A DNA stretch of 64,000 bases from OLB9 sp041392785 (GTDB taxonomy: Bacteria > Bacteroidota > Bacteroidia > Chitinophagales > Saprospiraceae). The DNA lies in NCBI GenBank assembly GCA_041392785.1, contig JAWKLK010000008.1:1-64000 (forward strand), written 5' to 3'. The notes under the pieces were generated by a model, which was not told where the DNA came from, searched no databases, and was given only the letters and a program-made list of their open reading frames with translations. Each line of letters begins with the position of its first letter. The first letter of the stretch is position 1. This document shows positions 1-9,537 of the stretch, piece after piece. The translations under genes were made by a program, and so were the position numbers.

Positions 1-1199
1 AGTTGAGTTGTAGGTTTAAATGAATGCGTCACCTTGCCTATCGCATCATAATATTGTATGTTGATATCATCATATTTAGTATATTTTTTTAATACGCCAT
101 CAATATAAGGCTTCAATATTGAACTCCGCAGGGCGACATTATAAGTGGTCTTGCCTTTACTACCTATAGGACCTTCAGCATGAATTTTACCACTTGCAAG
201 ACCAAAGCCAATAGTCTTTTTCTGATTTGTTTTATCTCCATTTTTAAGAGTTACATCCATCACAGACGAAAGATGGCCACTATATCTTGCCGGAAATCCA
301 TTTTTCATAATAACCGCCTCTTTGACCATGTCATTGATAAATACCGATGCAATTCCACCTATATGAGATGGCTCATATAATTTCATCCCATCTAGTAAGA
401 TCAAATTCTCTGAAGCATTTCCACCACGTACAAAAAGGCCAGATTGTCCTTCCCCACCTGATTGGATACCTGGCACCACTTTCGTATTATTTAATGGATC
501 TATCTCACCGCTTACAGATCTAAATTCATTGTATTGATATAATTGGATGATTTCTCCACTATTATGCAAATTAATTCCGTGATGAAATCCATCATCCGAG
601 ATAGTGATAAGAGGAAGTGCATTATCCACTTCCAGTTTTGGGTTAAGAAATATTTGAGAAGATACGTGGACTGTTGATGTCCATTCTTTATAACCTATAT
701 ATTTCACTCTCAACAAAACAGACCCTCTCGGCACTTCCAACGTGAAATATCCCTCTTCATTGGATACCACAGATTTTTGTCTGTCATTATCATACACCAA
801 TGCTCCTTCAATAGATTCTCCTGTAAGTTGTTCTGTAATTTTACCTGATATCCGAATCAATTCAGGTACTATTTTCTTACCTTGGATTAAAATGATATAC
901 TTATTTGGTTTCTGGAAAATGAGTCTGTGATTGTAATTCTCAAGTAAATGATTGAGTACTTGCTCTGTAGTCAATCCATTCAGTTTGAATACATCTATTG
1001 GGGCGTAGTCGGATAGTAGTTGATTTGCATTATAGCTAATAATGACATCATAATTTTTTTCCAAATATACCACTACATCCTTGAAACTTAATGTAGATTT
1101 TTGAGAATCAAAGGTAACCTTAGCATCAGTTGGCAGTTTTTGACCAGTCACTTGAATGACACTTATTAATCCTAAAATCAAAATGACAAATATCCTCAC
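1..1199 (-). CDS. TonB-dependent outer-membrane receptor, N-terminal part (runs off window start)
   Basis: About 400 residues are open from a GTG at 1199 to the window edge; a stop lies three codons upstream of that GTG, so it is the only reasonable start. After a hydrophobic signal segment comes a secretin/TonB short N-terminal-like domain (about residues 25-95, with SFKDVVVYLEKNYDVIISYN), then a carboxypeptidase-regulatory-like beta sandwich (about 105-190, GEIDP boundary nearby) and the start of a plug domain (GLFVRGGNASENLILLDGM, IGGIASVFIND). This is the outer-membrane, TonB-energised uptake family. The N-terminal signalling-type domain fits the FecR and ECF sigma genes just upstream (32-bp gap to fecR), so it probably both imports a ligand and signals its presence. 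The substrate cannot be told. The barrel lies outside the window. Confidence 0.85.
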   Translation of the reverse strand, partial: MRIFVILILGLISVIQVTGQKLPTDAKVTFDSQKSTLSFKDVVVYLEKNYDVIISYNANQLLSDYAPIDVFKLNGLTTEQVLNHLLENYNHRLIFQKPNKYIILIQGKKIVPELIRISGKITEQLTGESIEGALVYDNDRQKSVVSNEEGYFTLEVPRGSVLLRVKYIGYKEWTSTVHVSSQIFLNPKLEVDNALPLITISDDGFHHGINLHNSGEIIQLYQYNEFRSVSGEIDPLNNTKVVPGIQSGGEGQSGLFVRGGNASENLILLDGMKLYEPSHIGGIASVFINDMVKEAVIMKNGFPARYSGHLSSVMDVTLKNGDKTNQKKTIGFGLASGKIHAEGPIGSKGKTTYNVALRSSILKPYIDGVLKKYTKYDDINIQYYDAIGKVTHSFKPTTQ

Positions 1200-1231
1200 T
1201 TCAAATTAATCTGAAGTACACAAGATGAAAA

Positions 1232-2167
1232 TCATTGGCACTTGAACGATTTTATAACTATTTTTCCTTTCTTCAATTCATATCTGAGTCCAGAAATTAA
1301 TGTAAGTTCCTTAAGTACATCACCAACCTTTTCATTGGTAATGACTGTATTTATTTTACAATGATCATCCTGTTGGCTTTCCCAGTGAATTGAAATATTG
1401 TAAAATGCGCTTAGTGCATCCATAACCTCATGCAGTGTAGCATTTTCAAATCTTAATACACCACTTTTCCATGCGCTCAAATAACTATAATTTCCTTTCA
1501 AGACCTTTGCTACTTTGCCATTCAATTCTAGGACATTATCTTTTTCTAAAGTATGGATTTGTCCATTGAATTCATGGGTCACTTTACCTTCAGCTACGTA
1601 AATTTGGGTGTGTTTTTCGTCTGTTACAATATTAAATTCTGTACCAACAACGGTCAAAACTCCGTGATGTGTTTTCACAATGAATGAATACTTTGAATCT
1701 TTGGCAATTTTAAAATATGCTTTTCCTTCCAAGGAAACTTGACGGTAGGCGGTTTGAGTGAGTATCGCATTTTCAGACAATTCCAATTCACTGCCATCAG
1801 TCATGTGGAAGGTCGGTTCACTAATACCATTGGCAATGTATATTCCTTCTGTTTTGTTGAAGTATTTTTGAAATATAAAGTACCCAACTAGTGATAATCC
1901 AAAGAATAAAACAGCAATAAGCGCTACTTTATAATATTTCTGAATACCCTTATCATTATATAACTTTGATTCTACTGCGGACCAAGCCCTTTCTGTATCT
2001 ACATCCTGATAAGTTCTAAGGTTTTCTGAAGTAGATTGAATATTATGCAATTGGGATAATTGTTTCAAATTTTCTTTGGATTCAGCCTTCCATTGCTCCA
2101 AAATAGCTAGCTCTTCTTTATCTGCCTGACCTAATAATGCTCTTTGTATAATATTATCTATGTTCAT
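1232..2167 (-). CDS. FecR-family anti-sigma factor
   Basis: 311 aa inner-membrane regulator. Residues 1-78 are cytoplasmic and should bind the sigma factor; a single membrane helix lies at about 79-102; the periplasmic part has the FecR domain (about 108-205, including the VVGTEFNI segment) and a C-terminal DUF4974-type domain (about 235-305, GVLRFENATLHEVMDALS). It lies 27 bp after the ECF sigma gene and 32 bp before the TonB receptor, the standard Bacteroidota order. Family knowledge: it transmits the receptor's ligand-bound state to the sigma factor. Length is typical. The ligand is unknown. Confidence 0.92.
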   Translation of the reverse strand: MNIDNIIQRALLGQADKEELAILEQWKAESKENLKQLSQLHNIQSTSENLRTYQDVDTERAWSAVESKLYNDKGIQKYYKVALIAVLFFGLSLVGYFIFQKYFNKTEGIYIANGISEPTFHMTDGSELELSENAILTQTAYRQVSLEGKAYFKIAKDSKYSFIVKTHHGVLTVVGTEFNIVTDEKHTQIYVAEGKVTHEFNGQIHTLEKDNVLELNGKVAKVLKGNYSYLSAWKSGVLRFENATLHEVMDALSAFYNISIHWESQQDDHCKINTVITNEKVGDVLKELTLISGLRYELKKGKIVIKSFKCQ

Positions 2168-2194
2168 AATGTGTTTTCAGAACTTTTGCAAAAA

Positions 2195-2731
2195 TTAATT
2201 AAAATCACCATCATTTTTAAGCATTTCGCGTAACAATTTGTATGCTTTTGAAATCTGGTTTTCCACTGTTTTCACGGATATATTCAACTCTTTTGCAATT
2301 TGAGTGTAAGGTAAGCCATCTATTTTACTTAAAACAAATATTTCTGAACATTTTGGAGGTAATTGTCGTATAGATACATAAATTTTATTCATTTTATTGA
2401 AATATTCCATTTCCATATCAATCTCATTATCGATTTCTCCTTTTTCATCAAAAACGCCGAGACTTAAGATTTCTTGATGTCGCTTTTCAGTACGTAGATA
2501 CTCCAAACTCTTTCTTTGCACAATGGTAAATAAGTAATTTCGCGTATTTTTTTCTGAATCAATCGTTATTTTATCATTCCATAATTTCACAAATATTTCT
2601 TGTACTAGATCTTCAGAAATTTGGAGATCTTTTGTATACTTAAATGAATAATTGCACAACACATTATAATATTGCATAAACAATTTCTTAAATTCTACTC
2701 TGCTCATTGATGTGTTTATCCTCCTTATCAA
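2195..2731 (-). CDS. ECF RNA polymerase sigma-70 factor, FecI/SigK-like
   Basis: 178 aa. Region 2 is at about residues 13-80 (DLVQEIFVKLWNDK, then NYLFTIVQRKSLEYLR) and region 4 at about 120-172 (LPPKCSEIFVLSKIDGLPY, then a helix-turn-helix ending SVKTVENQISKAYKLL). It directs core polymerase to a small regulon, most likely the fecR-receptor genes downstream. The listed start gives an 8-residue leader before MSRVEFKKL; the internal Met (start at 2707) is equally plausible. It is transcribed away from the envelope operon at 2894; the 160-bp divergent spacer should hold both promoters. Confidence 0.92.
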   Translation of the reverse strand: MIRRINTSMSRVEFKKLFMQYYNVLCNYSFKYTKDLQISEDLVQEIFVKLWNDKITIDSEKNTRNYLFTIVQRKSLEYLRTEKRHQEILSLGVFDEKGEIDNEIDMEMEYFNKMNKIYVSIRQLPPKCSEIFVLSKIDGLPYTQIAKELNISVKTVENQISKAYKLLREMLKNDGDFN

Positions 2732-2893
2732 TATTTAAGTGGTGTAAATCTAAACATTGTGCTCCAAATCTCATGTATTTTTTACATATATTTAAATTCT
2801 AGAATAAAAAGATTTGATATTCATTTTGTGAATCTGATATCCTAAGCCATTCATTTTGTGAAAAATACGAAATATATTTTTTATACTTTTTGA

Positions 2894-4483
2894 TTGATGA
2901 ACCATACGATCTACACATTGTTTAACCACAATGTAATATTTGATTTAAATAAATACCTTAAAATAGAAACATTGCAAAAAATAAATAAATCATACTTCTT
3001 AATACTTATTTTCTTTACTTTCAGTCAGGCCATTATAGCACAATCAGATGAGAGATGGTCAGAAAATGATGCAAAATTACAAGATAGATATTTTGATGCA
3101 AAATTGAAATCAATATCTGGAAAATCTCAGGATGCAATGCTTATTCTGGATAGTTTAAGAAGAATTGAACCAGAAAATGCTGGAATATTTTATGCAAAAT
3201 ATCAAATGCTCAAAAAAGACAAGAAGCTAATAGAAGCTGAAGAAAATCTCGCTAAAGCTGCACAATTGCGTCCAGACGATATACAATTACAAATCGAATG
3301 GGCAAAATTTATGAATGAAGTTGATAAAGGAAAAGAAGCGATGGCATTATTAGAAAGTGCGTTGTCTTCAAATATTAAAAACTCATACTTTACAGATGCA
3401 TTAATCCAAATCCAAATTGATAATGGTGCATCAATAAGGGCAATCAATACTTTGGATCAAATTCAATCCAACTTTGGAATAACAGAATATACATCCATAA
3501 AAAAAGCAGAATTGTATGATAAACTGGGTGACGAATCCCAAGCCATTAATGAGCTGAACAGCCTGATAGCTCATTCCACAACAGAAAAGGTAAAATATCT
3601 CATGCTTTTGGCAAAACTCTATGAAGGATACGACAATCGAGATGGTGCTCTGAAAACATATCAAAAAATCCTGGAGGTGGATCCCGAAAATCAAGAAGCA
3701 AAATTCGCCAATGTCATCTTCTCAGGAAAAATAGAAAACAAGACTGATTTTTTAGTAACATTTTTACCTCTTATTTCAAATCCTGATATCACGGAAGATA
3801 CAAAAATAAAAGAGTTGTTACCCTATGTACAAGAACATGCCAAGGAACCTAATCAAGAAATAGGAAGACAATTAATCCAGCTTTGTGACAAGTTGGTGTG
3901 TGTACATCCTGATGGTTTTAAATCACATGCAATCTATGCAGATGTATTGATGAATGCTGGAGATATTGATGCTGCAGTTCGACAATATGAGAAAACTTTA
4001 TCCCTAAACAAAAAGAATCCATTAGTTTGGGAACAACTTTTGTACGGTTATGAGATGACAGAAAATTTTCAACTTTTGGAAAAAACAGCCAATGATGCCT
4101 TGGATTATTTCCCAAACAGAGGGATTTTCTATTACTTTTATGCAAAAGGTCTTTTGAAAAATAAAAAAGTTGACAAGGTGCAATCTACTATTAATGATGC
4201 TATGATGGTTTCAAGTGGGAATCGAGGAATCGATTCAAAATTGCACTACGTCCAAGCGATGCTGGCTATTGAAAAGAAAGACATCACCTCTGCATGGAAC
4301 CATGTCAATACATCCTTAGAACTAAGTGAAAACCAAAATGGTTACGCCTATGAAATCAAAGGTGATCTGACTGCTATGGAAGGGGATAAATCTTCAGCAC
4401 TAAAAGCATGGAAAAATGCACTGGATTTGGGTATAAACACCAAATCACTTAATGAAAAAATAGCCAAATTTTCAAGCAGATGA
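2894..4483 (+). CDS. Secreted/periplasmic tetratricopeptide-repeat protein
   Basis: 529 aa. A hydrophobic export segment ends near residue 50 (FTFSQAIIAQ), so the mature protein is probably periplasmic or outer-membrane associated. The rest is a run of helical TPR-type repeats, for example around residues 110-140, 215-265 and 325-380 (AVRQYEKTLSLNKKNPLVWE). It overlaps the next lipoprotein gene by 4 bp (ATGA), indicating translational coupling in a four-gene envelope operon. The leader is long; a TTG at 2972 would give a more normal signal peptide, so the start is uncertain. TPR proteins of this kind are scaffolds; the partner is not evident. Confidence 0.8.
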   Translation: MMNHTIYTLFNHNVIFDLNKYLKIETLQKINKSYFLILIFFTFSQAIIAQSDERWSENDAKLQDRYFDAKLKSISGKSQDAMLILDSLRRIEPENAGIFYAKYQMLKKDKKLIEAEENLAKAAQLRPDDIQLQIEWAKFMNEVDKGKEAMALLESALSSNIKNSYFTDALIQIQIDNGASIRAINTLDQIQSNFGITEYTSIKKAELYDKLGDESQAINELNSLIAHSTTEKVKYLMLLAKLYEGYDNRDGALKTYQKILEVDPENQEAKFANVIFSGKIENKTDFLVTFLPLISNPDITEDTKIKELLPYVQEHAKEPNQEIGRQLIQLCDKLVCVHPDGFKSHAIYADVLMNAGDIDAAVRQYEKTLSLNKKNPLVWEQLLYGYEMTENFQLLEKTANDALDYFPNRGIFYYFYAKGLLKNKKVDKVQSTINDAMMVSSGNRGIDSKLHYVQAMLAIEKKDITSAWNHVNTSLELSENQNGYAYEIKGDLTAMEGDKSSALKAWKNALDLGINTKSLNEKIAKFSSR

Positions 4484-5241
4484 AAAAACACTTTTTTATA
4501 CTCTTTACTGGAATTCTGATATTAATCTCCTGTAGATCAAAAAAAGGAATTACACCAGTAGGAGATGTTAATATTAGATACGAAAAAGCTGAAATGTTGT
4601 CTATAATAGATGCCCACAATCAAGAATTTACCCATTTTGATAGTGATTTTTCCTTTGATTTCACATCTGATAGATATGAATTTTCCGGCACAGGTAAAGG
4701 CAGGATGCATAAGGATAGTATTATTTGGGCAGTTATTAAAAAAATTGGTTTTGAAGTAGCACGAATCAAAATCACAAAAGACAGTTTCAAACTGGTAAAT
4801 AGGTTTGAAGGCACCTTTATGGAAAAAGATTTAAATTACTTACAAGTTTCTGGTTTATTGAATATTACAATTGCAGATGTCCAAAATATAATTCTTGGCA
4901 ACGTGATCACACCGATAGCGGATCAATGTAAGAATACTGAAAATCTACCGAATACTTTAGTTTGTACGACAAATAGACATAAACTATTTTATGAATTTGA
5001 TCCACTAATTGGTCGCTTGAAAACCTTCAGGATATTGGAGCTTAATTCTAACCGGCAGATGGAGATTACTTACCAGAAATATAGAGAAGTTTTGCCAAAT
5101 AAATACCTTCCATTTTCTCGAAAAATTGATATACAAAGCCCTGATACAAAACTAAGCCTTGATCTGCATTTTGAAAATATACTGATTGATGTTCCAAAAG
5201 AAATGAAGTTTTCAATACCTGCACATTATGAAAAAATGTAA
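4480..5241 (+). CDS. DUF4292-type outer-membrane lipoprotein
   Basis: 253 aa with a lipoprotein signal peptide and lipobox LISC (Cys at residue 18), so it is predicted to be lipid-anchored. The body is beta-rich and matches in length and pattern the Bacteroidota DUF4292 family, which resembles the lipoprotein carriers LolA/LolB. It sits between a TPR gene (4-bp overlap) and an EnvC-like gene (14-bp overlap), an arrangement that suggests a joint role in envelope assembly. The family assignment is from pattern recognition; the function is inferred only from fold resemblance and neighbours. Confidence 0.72.
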   Translation: MKKHFFILFTGILILISCRSKKGITPVGDVNIRYEKAEMLSIIDAHNQEFTHFDSDFSFDFTSDRYEFSGTGKGRMHKDSIIWAVIKKIGFEVARIKITKDSFKLVNRFEGTFMEKDLNYLQVSGLLNITIADVQNIILGNVITPIADQCKNTENLPNTLVCTTNRHKLFYEFDPLIGRLKTFRILELNSNRQMEITYQKYREVLPNKYLPFSRKIDIQSPDTKLSLDLHFENILIDVPKEMKFSIPAHYEKM

Positions 5242-6412
5242 ACTTGCCTTTTGGGCCTTGTTATTAGTATCAATACATACTTTGACCCTTTCAGGCCAGA
5301 CGCGTTCAGAGTTAGAAAAAAAGCGAAATGCTTTGAATAAGGAACTTGAAAAAGCGACAACCGAACTTAATAAAACAAAAAAGAATAAAGAAGTAAATGC
5401 GCAACAACTCAAGGAGTTGAAAAGTCAAGTGGAGAATAGAAAAAAAATGATTTCTACGCTCGAGGATGCCATCCGCACTAATGATCAACTACTTGAAAAA
5501 AACAACACTGAATTGACACTGTTATTTAGTAAAGAAAAACAACTCAAAGAACAGTACAAAAAAATACTCAGAAGCGAATATCTTCGTAAAAAGAGTCAAT
5601 CCAAGTGGACCTACCTTCTATCTGCAGAAAACCTTAATAATCTACTGCTTCGCTGGCGGTATTTGAATCAATTTGAAAATTATGCTAAAAATAAAAAGGA
5701 TGACTTAAACAGAATAAAAGGTGACATTGAGTTAAAAAATAATGAGATAGCAAAAATAAAAGAGTCTACATCGGAGAAAATAATAGCATCTTCAGAAAAT
5801 GTAAAAGCCCTCCAAAAAGAAGAAAAAGAAAAAAATGACCTTGTTCAGAAGCTATCTAAGCAAGAAGCAACATTACTAAAATCCGTTAAAGCCAAGGAGA
5901 AGCAACGTGAAAAGCTAAATGACGAAATCGAAAAGATAATTCTTGCCGCATTAGCAAAGTCTAAAGAAAATAATGCATCCACAGCAAAAAGAGAGATAGA
6001 TGACTCAGATTTTGCAAAAAATAAAGGTACTCTAGCTTGGCCAGTTACCCAAGGTAAAATCACTGGTAAATATGGTACACATCCCCATCCAACGATTAAA
6101 AACATAGAAATCTCCAATAATGGTGTGGACTTTACATTACCAAAAGCAGAATCTGTTCAATGTATTTTTGATGGAGAAGTGGTAGGTGTTACCCAAATAC
6201 CAGGATTTAACCTTATGGTCATCATACGGCATGGAAGTTATTATTCCGTTTATTCAAGATTAGCATCTACATCTGTACAGAAAGGTGACAAAATCAAGCG
6301 AGGTCAAAAAATAGGAAATGTGCGTGCAGATGATGCAGGCGATATTCAACTACATTTCGAAATTTGGAAAAATAAAACTAAACTTAATCCAGAAGCCTGG
6401 CTGAAAACATGA
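5228..6412 (+). CDS. EnvC-like murein hydrolase activator (degenerate M23/LytM domain)
   Basis: 394 aa. Signal peptide (about 1-23), then a long coiled coil (about 24-250, rich in Lys/Glu), then a LytM/M23 domain (about 268-394). Of the usual zinc ligands, the HxGxD-type motif reads NNGVDF, without its His, and only the LHFEIW His is clear, so the domain is probably not itself a peptidase. Loss of zinc ligands is the hallmark of EnvC/NlpD activators, which switch on amidases at the division septum. It overlaps the DUF4292 gene by 14 bp and the HhH gene follows by 1 bp, so all belong to one transcript. Confidence 0.88.
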   Translation: MKKCKLAFWALLLVSIHTLTLSGQTRSELEKKRNALNKELEKATTELNKTKKNKEVNAQQLKELKSQVENRKKMISTLEDAIRTNDQLLEKNNTELTLLFSKEKQLKEQYKKILRSEYLRKKSQSKWTYLLSAENLNNLLLRWRYLNQFENYAKNKKDDLNRIKGDIELKNNEIAKIKESTSEKIIASSENVKALQKEEKEKNDLVQKLSKQEATLLKSVKAKEKQREKLNDEIEKIILAALAKSKENNASTAKREIDDSDFAKNKGTLAWPVTQGKITGKYGTHPHPTIKNIEISNNGVDFTLPKAESVQCIFDGEVVGVTQIPGFNLMVIIRHGSYYSVYSRLASTSVQKGDKIKRGQKIGNVRADDAGDIQLHFEIWKNKTKLNPEAWLKT

Positions 6413-6413
6413 T

Positions 6414-7319
6414 ATGGAATATAAGTCATTACTACATTTTTCAAAACGAGAACGCAGGGGAATTATTGCATTTGTTTTAATAATGGCACTGATGTTTATT
6501 TTAGCGCGATTATGGCCGATGAGAAAATACATCATTACTTACAAATCATTGCCTTATTCTAACACTATATCATCCGAAACTCGAGAAGATGAAAGCAATA
6601 CAATATCATCCTATCCTGCTATCTCAAGAGATGAGAGATTTCCTTTTGACCCAAATAGTTTGTCCCAAGATTCATTCCAATTATTGGGTTTTTCCAAAGC
6701 TGTTGCTAGAAGGATAATCAATTATCGAAGTAAGGGTGCAGTAATCACATCTACTGCAAAATTGAAAAAAATCTATGGCATTGACACATTATTGGTTGAT
6801 GAGTTGGAACCCTATATTCAATTTCCGAAAAAAGAAGTAACCGAAAAGCCTTCTACTAATTTAATAAAAGAAGCTCAAAATCCTGTCATTACAGAAACAA
6901 GACCAATCAAAACCATTGAAAAAGTGGATGTCAATTTAAGTGATAGTATCTCATGGCTAAATTTGCCTGGAATAGGTGCCTACCGTGCTTCAAAAATTCT
7001 GTCCTATAGGCGCAGATTAGGTGGATTTTTATCAACTGAACAGGTCAGAGAAGTTTCAAGTGTACCTGATTCAATCCACTCAAGCATATTACAATACCTT
7101 ACCATTTCTCCGGTCGAGATTCAAAAAGTTGATATCAATAAAGCTGATTACAAAATATTAACGCAACATCCCTATATTTCGCCTAAAATGGCTAATGCAA
7201 TTTTGAAGTATCGAGAGCAGCATGGAATGTATGAAAAAGCCGAACATATTTCTAGAATTATAAGCATTTCAAAACAAGAAGGATATAAGGTACTACCCTA
7301 CCTGAAAGTAACAGACTAG
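6414..7319 (+). CDS. Membrane-anchored helix-hairpin-helix (ComEA-like) protein
   Basis: 301 aa. One membrane helix at about residues 16-33 (IIAFVLIMALMFILARLWP) is followed by three helix-hairpin-helix units: around 80-125 (LLGFSKAVARRIINYRSKG), 175-220 (LPGIGAYRASKILSYRR) and 235-285 (HPYISPKMANAILKYREQHG). Such units bind DNA non-specifically in ComEA, the periplasmic DNA receptor of natural transformation, and related Bacteroidota proteins have this form. It is the last gene of the envelope operon, just ahead of tRNA-Leu. A DNA-uptake role is inference; no other competence gene is nearby. Confidence 0.78.
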   Translation: MEYKSLLHFSKRERRGIIAFVLIMALMFILARLWPMRKYIITYKSLPYSNTISSETREDESNTISSYPAISRDERFPFDPNSLSQDSFQLLGFSKAVARRIINYRSKGAVITSTAKLKKIYGIDTLLVDELEPYIQFPKKEVTEKPSTNLIKEAQNPVITETRPIKTIEKVDVNLSDSISWLNLPGIGAYRASKILSYRRRLGGFLSTEQVREVSSVPDSIHSSILQYLTISPVEIQKVDINKADYKILTQHPYISPKMANAILKYREQHGMYEKAEHISRIISISKQEGYKVLPYLKVTD

Positions 7320-7325
7320 ATTATT

Positions 7326-7354
7326 TTGTATTTTCACAAAAACTATTACATTTG
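7326..7354 (+). promoter_or_regulatory. Promoter for tRNA-Leu
   Basis: TTG at 7326-7328 (-33 element) and TACATTTG at 7347-7354 (Bacteroidota -7 consensus TAnnTTTG) are 18 bp apart and end 11 bp before the tRNA. This is the best full-consensus promoter I saw in the window. Confidence 0.75.
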
Positions 7355-7365
7355 CGGAAATTTAC

Positions 7366-7449
7366 GCCCGGGTGCTGAAATTGGTAGACAGGCATGTTTG
7401 AGGGGCATGTGTTCTTTGGGACGTGCGGGTTCAAGTCCCGCTCCGGGCA
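7366..7449 (+). tRNA. tRNA-Leu (anticodon GAG)
   Basis: Acceptor stem 7366-7372 pairs with 7442-7448 (one G-T pair); the anticodon stem CATGT/GCATG encloses loop TTGAGGG, giving anticodon GAG; a long class II variable arm is present; T-loop is TTCAAGT. CCA is not encoded. Confidence 0.93.
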
Positions 7450-7479
7450 CTACAGCACAACAGAATTATTTCTGAAAAA

Positions 7480-8931
7480 TTAATTAAATTTTTTACGCAA
7501 TTGTTGGTTTGGAATCTGAAGTTCAGACCGATATTTTGCTATGGTTCTTCTTACTAGATTGAAACCGTCATTTTTTAACAGTTGTGTAATATCTTGGTCT
7601 GAAAGTGGATTCTTAGGATCCTCTTTTGATATTATGTCTTGAATTTTTACCTTTATATCATTTTGGGTGACAGATTGTCCATCTTGAGACATGATAGCAT
7701 GATTGAAAAGATCCTTTAGACCTATTACACCATATTCTGTCATAGCGTATTTTGAACTCGTCGCCCTTGAAATGGAGGATACATCATATCCAGTATCCTC
7801 TGCGATATCTTTGAGTGTCATCGGCACTAAAAAAGAGTCATCTCCTGTTTCAAAATATGTTTTTTGCCTCTTAACTATGGCTGCCATGATGTCCGTCATT
7901 GTTTTAAAACGAGCTTGAATATTGGACATAAATTCTTTTGCAGAATTCAATCTCTCTAGAAGGAATCTATCAATGGTTTTTTTTCCTTTTTGTGTGTGGG
8001 ATGTATAGGAAGAATTTTTTAATTCATCTTCATTTAACCTTAATTGAATCGAACTACTTCGTGATTGCACTATAAAATTTCCTTGTGCATCTCGTTCCAC
8101 TAAAAACTCGGGAGCTATGATACTTTCATTAGTTTCTTTTGCATCATATTTCTGTACAGGGAACGGATTTTGATGCCTGATAAGGTCCATCGCTCCTTGT
8201 AATTCTTCATCTGTTACACTTAGTTTCAATTTCAATCCTTTAACGTCTCCTTTTGCAAGTACATCAAAGTATTCATCTACTAGTATCAATGCAAGTGATG
8301 CATGATGAGTTGTATGTGGCAAAGCTTCAAGCTGCAGCGTTATGCATTCTTTAATATTTCTGGCTGCTATACCCCGTGGCTCCAAAGTTTGAATTTGCTC
8401 CAAAACAAATTTTACTGTATCCTCATCTATTAATTTGCCTTGCGAATAAGAAAAATCATCTGCAATATCGTCTATTCTTCGTCTAAGATACCCATCTTCA
8501 TCGAGACTCTCCACGATAAATTCAGCAACTTCCAATTCTAATGGGCTAAGAAAAAGCACTTTTAATTGATCCTTTACAGCAGATCTAAAATCTGTTTGTT
8601 CAGTGAGGCTATTAATTTGATATTGATAAGACCTCTCATCATCTGCTATACTTCTTTGGTTTTCTTCTTTTCGATACAGAATTTGTGAAGGTAAATCATT
8701 CTCATCTTGATTTGAATAGGATGATTGAATTTCGTTTTCCTTGCTTTTTAATTTTGAATCAATTTTATCATCCATGACTGCTTCAAGCAATGGATTTGAA
8801 TAGGCTTCTTCTTGAACCAAATCCAATAATTCTTGATGATTCAATTTTATCATTTGAAGCAACTGAATCTGGCTGGGGAGTAAATTTTGCCCTTGCCTAA
8901 GTGTTGTTTGTTGTGATAAATGACTCTTCAT
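7480..8931 (-). CDS. rpoN: RNA polymerase sigma-54 factor RpoN
   Basis: 483 aa, full length. The N-terminal region I is Gln-rich (residues 1-50, LPSQIQLLQMIKLNHQELLD) and contacts activators; an acidic linker follows; the core-binding domain covers about 110-300; a helix-turn-helix lies near 380-410; the C-terminal RpoN box reads VRRTIAKYRSEL (about 460-471), the signature for binding -24 promoter elements. Sigma-54 needs AAA+ activators; none is encoded in this window. It is convergent with tRNA-Leu. A minus-strand -7 element lies 38 bp upstream of the start. Confidence 0.97.
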   Translation of the reverse strand: MKSHLSQQTTLRQGQNLLPSQIQLLQMIKLNHQELLDLVQEEAYSNPLLEAVMDDKIDSKLKSKENEIQSSYSNQDENDLPSQILYRKEENQRSIADDERSYQYQINSLTEQTDFRSAVKDQLKVLFLSPLELEVAEFIVESLDEDGYLRRRIDDIADDFSYSQGKLIDEDTVKFVLEQIQTLEPRGIAARNIKECITLQLEALPHTTHHASLALILVDEYFDVLAKGDVKGLKLKLSVTDEELQGAMDLIRHQNPFPVQKYDAKETNESIIAPEFLVERDAQGNFIVQSRSSSIQLRLNEDELKNSSYTSHTQKGKKTIDRFLLERLNSAKEFMSNIQARFKTMTDIMAAIVKRQKTYFETGDDSFLVPMTLKDIAEDTGYDVSSISRATSSKYAMTEYGVIGLKDLFNHAIMSQDGQSVTQNDIKVKIQDIISKEDPKNPLSDQDITQLLKNDGFNLVRRTIAKYRSELQIPNQQLRKKFN

Positions 8932-8968
8932 TAAAAAGTTATTGCATTTTTATACTCATGAAATTTAA

Positions 8969-8976
8969 CAAAGATA
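8969..8976 (-). promoter_or_regulatory. Putative rpoN promoter -7 element
   Basis: CAAAGATA on the plus strand reads TATCTTTG on the minus strand, matching TAnnTTTG, 38 bp before the rpoN ATG. A clear -33 TTG was not found. Confidence 0.5.
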
Positions 8977-9058
8977 TGATTTGAATGGTTGTTCTTTTCT
9001 CAGAAATTATTGGAAATGTAGCATGAAGAAGTTGTTAATATACGGCAATAATCTCATT

Positions 9059-9412
9059 TTACAGCCATTTAAATATCCTTTTAAACACTGATTTAAAACT
9101 AAATTTATCTGAAACAACCACTTCTGCGACGATACTCACACCAATGACCAATAATATATAAGTCCAATCACTTTTTTTAGGTGTTCTACCAACAAGTTTA
9201 GTAATAATCTTAGGCTTTGTCCCAACTTCGCTGAGAAGGTTCGACATGCCAAAGGAACTCATATTATTATTGATTAAAGTAGGCAAATTACTTCCCCCAG
9301 ACGATAACATGTCCTTGATTCCATCAGATTGATGCTTGAACTTATCCTCAGCAGTCTTAAGTCTTTCTAAAATTTTCTTTCTTTCAAGATCAAAAATATT
9401 ATGTTCTTCCAT
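9059..9412 (-). CDS. Small membrane-anchored hypothetical protein
   Basis: 117 aa, not recognised. A helical, Lys/Glu-rich N-terminal half (LERKKILERLKTAEDKF) is followed by a linker rich in Ser/Gly/Asn and one membrane helix at about 83-100 (WTYILLVIGVSIVAEVVV), then a short basic tail. It lies downstream of the holin-like and YtxH-like genes in the same direction with a 125-bp gap, so it may belong to the same small stress/membrane gene cluster. No catalytic motif is visible. Confidence 0.6.
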   Translation of the reverse strand: MEEHNIFDLERKKILERLKTAEDKFKHQSDGIKDMLSSGGSNLPTLINNNMSSFGMSNLLSEVGTKPKIITKLVGRTPKKSDWTYILLVIGVSIVAEVVVSDKFSFKSVFKRIFKWL

Positions 9413-9537
9413 TCATTAAATTTTTATAATACTCAAGTAAGCTTATACGATGCAAAGTCAAACATTGACCGTAAAATATTTAACAATATCACGCTAATTC
9501 CTCGATATTCTGAAAACAGCCTTTTAACTTTTCAAAC

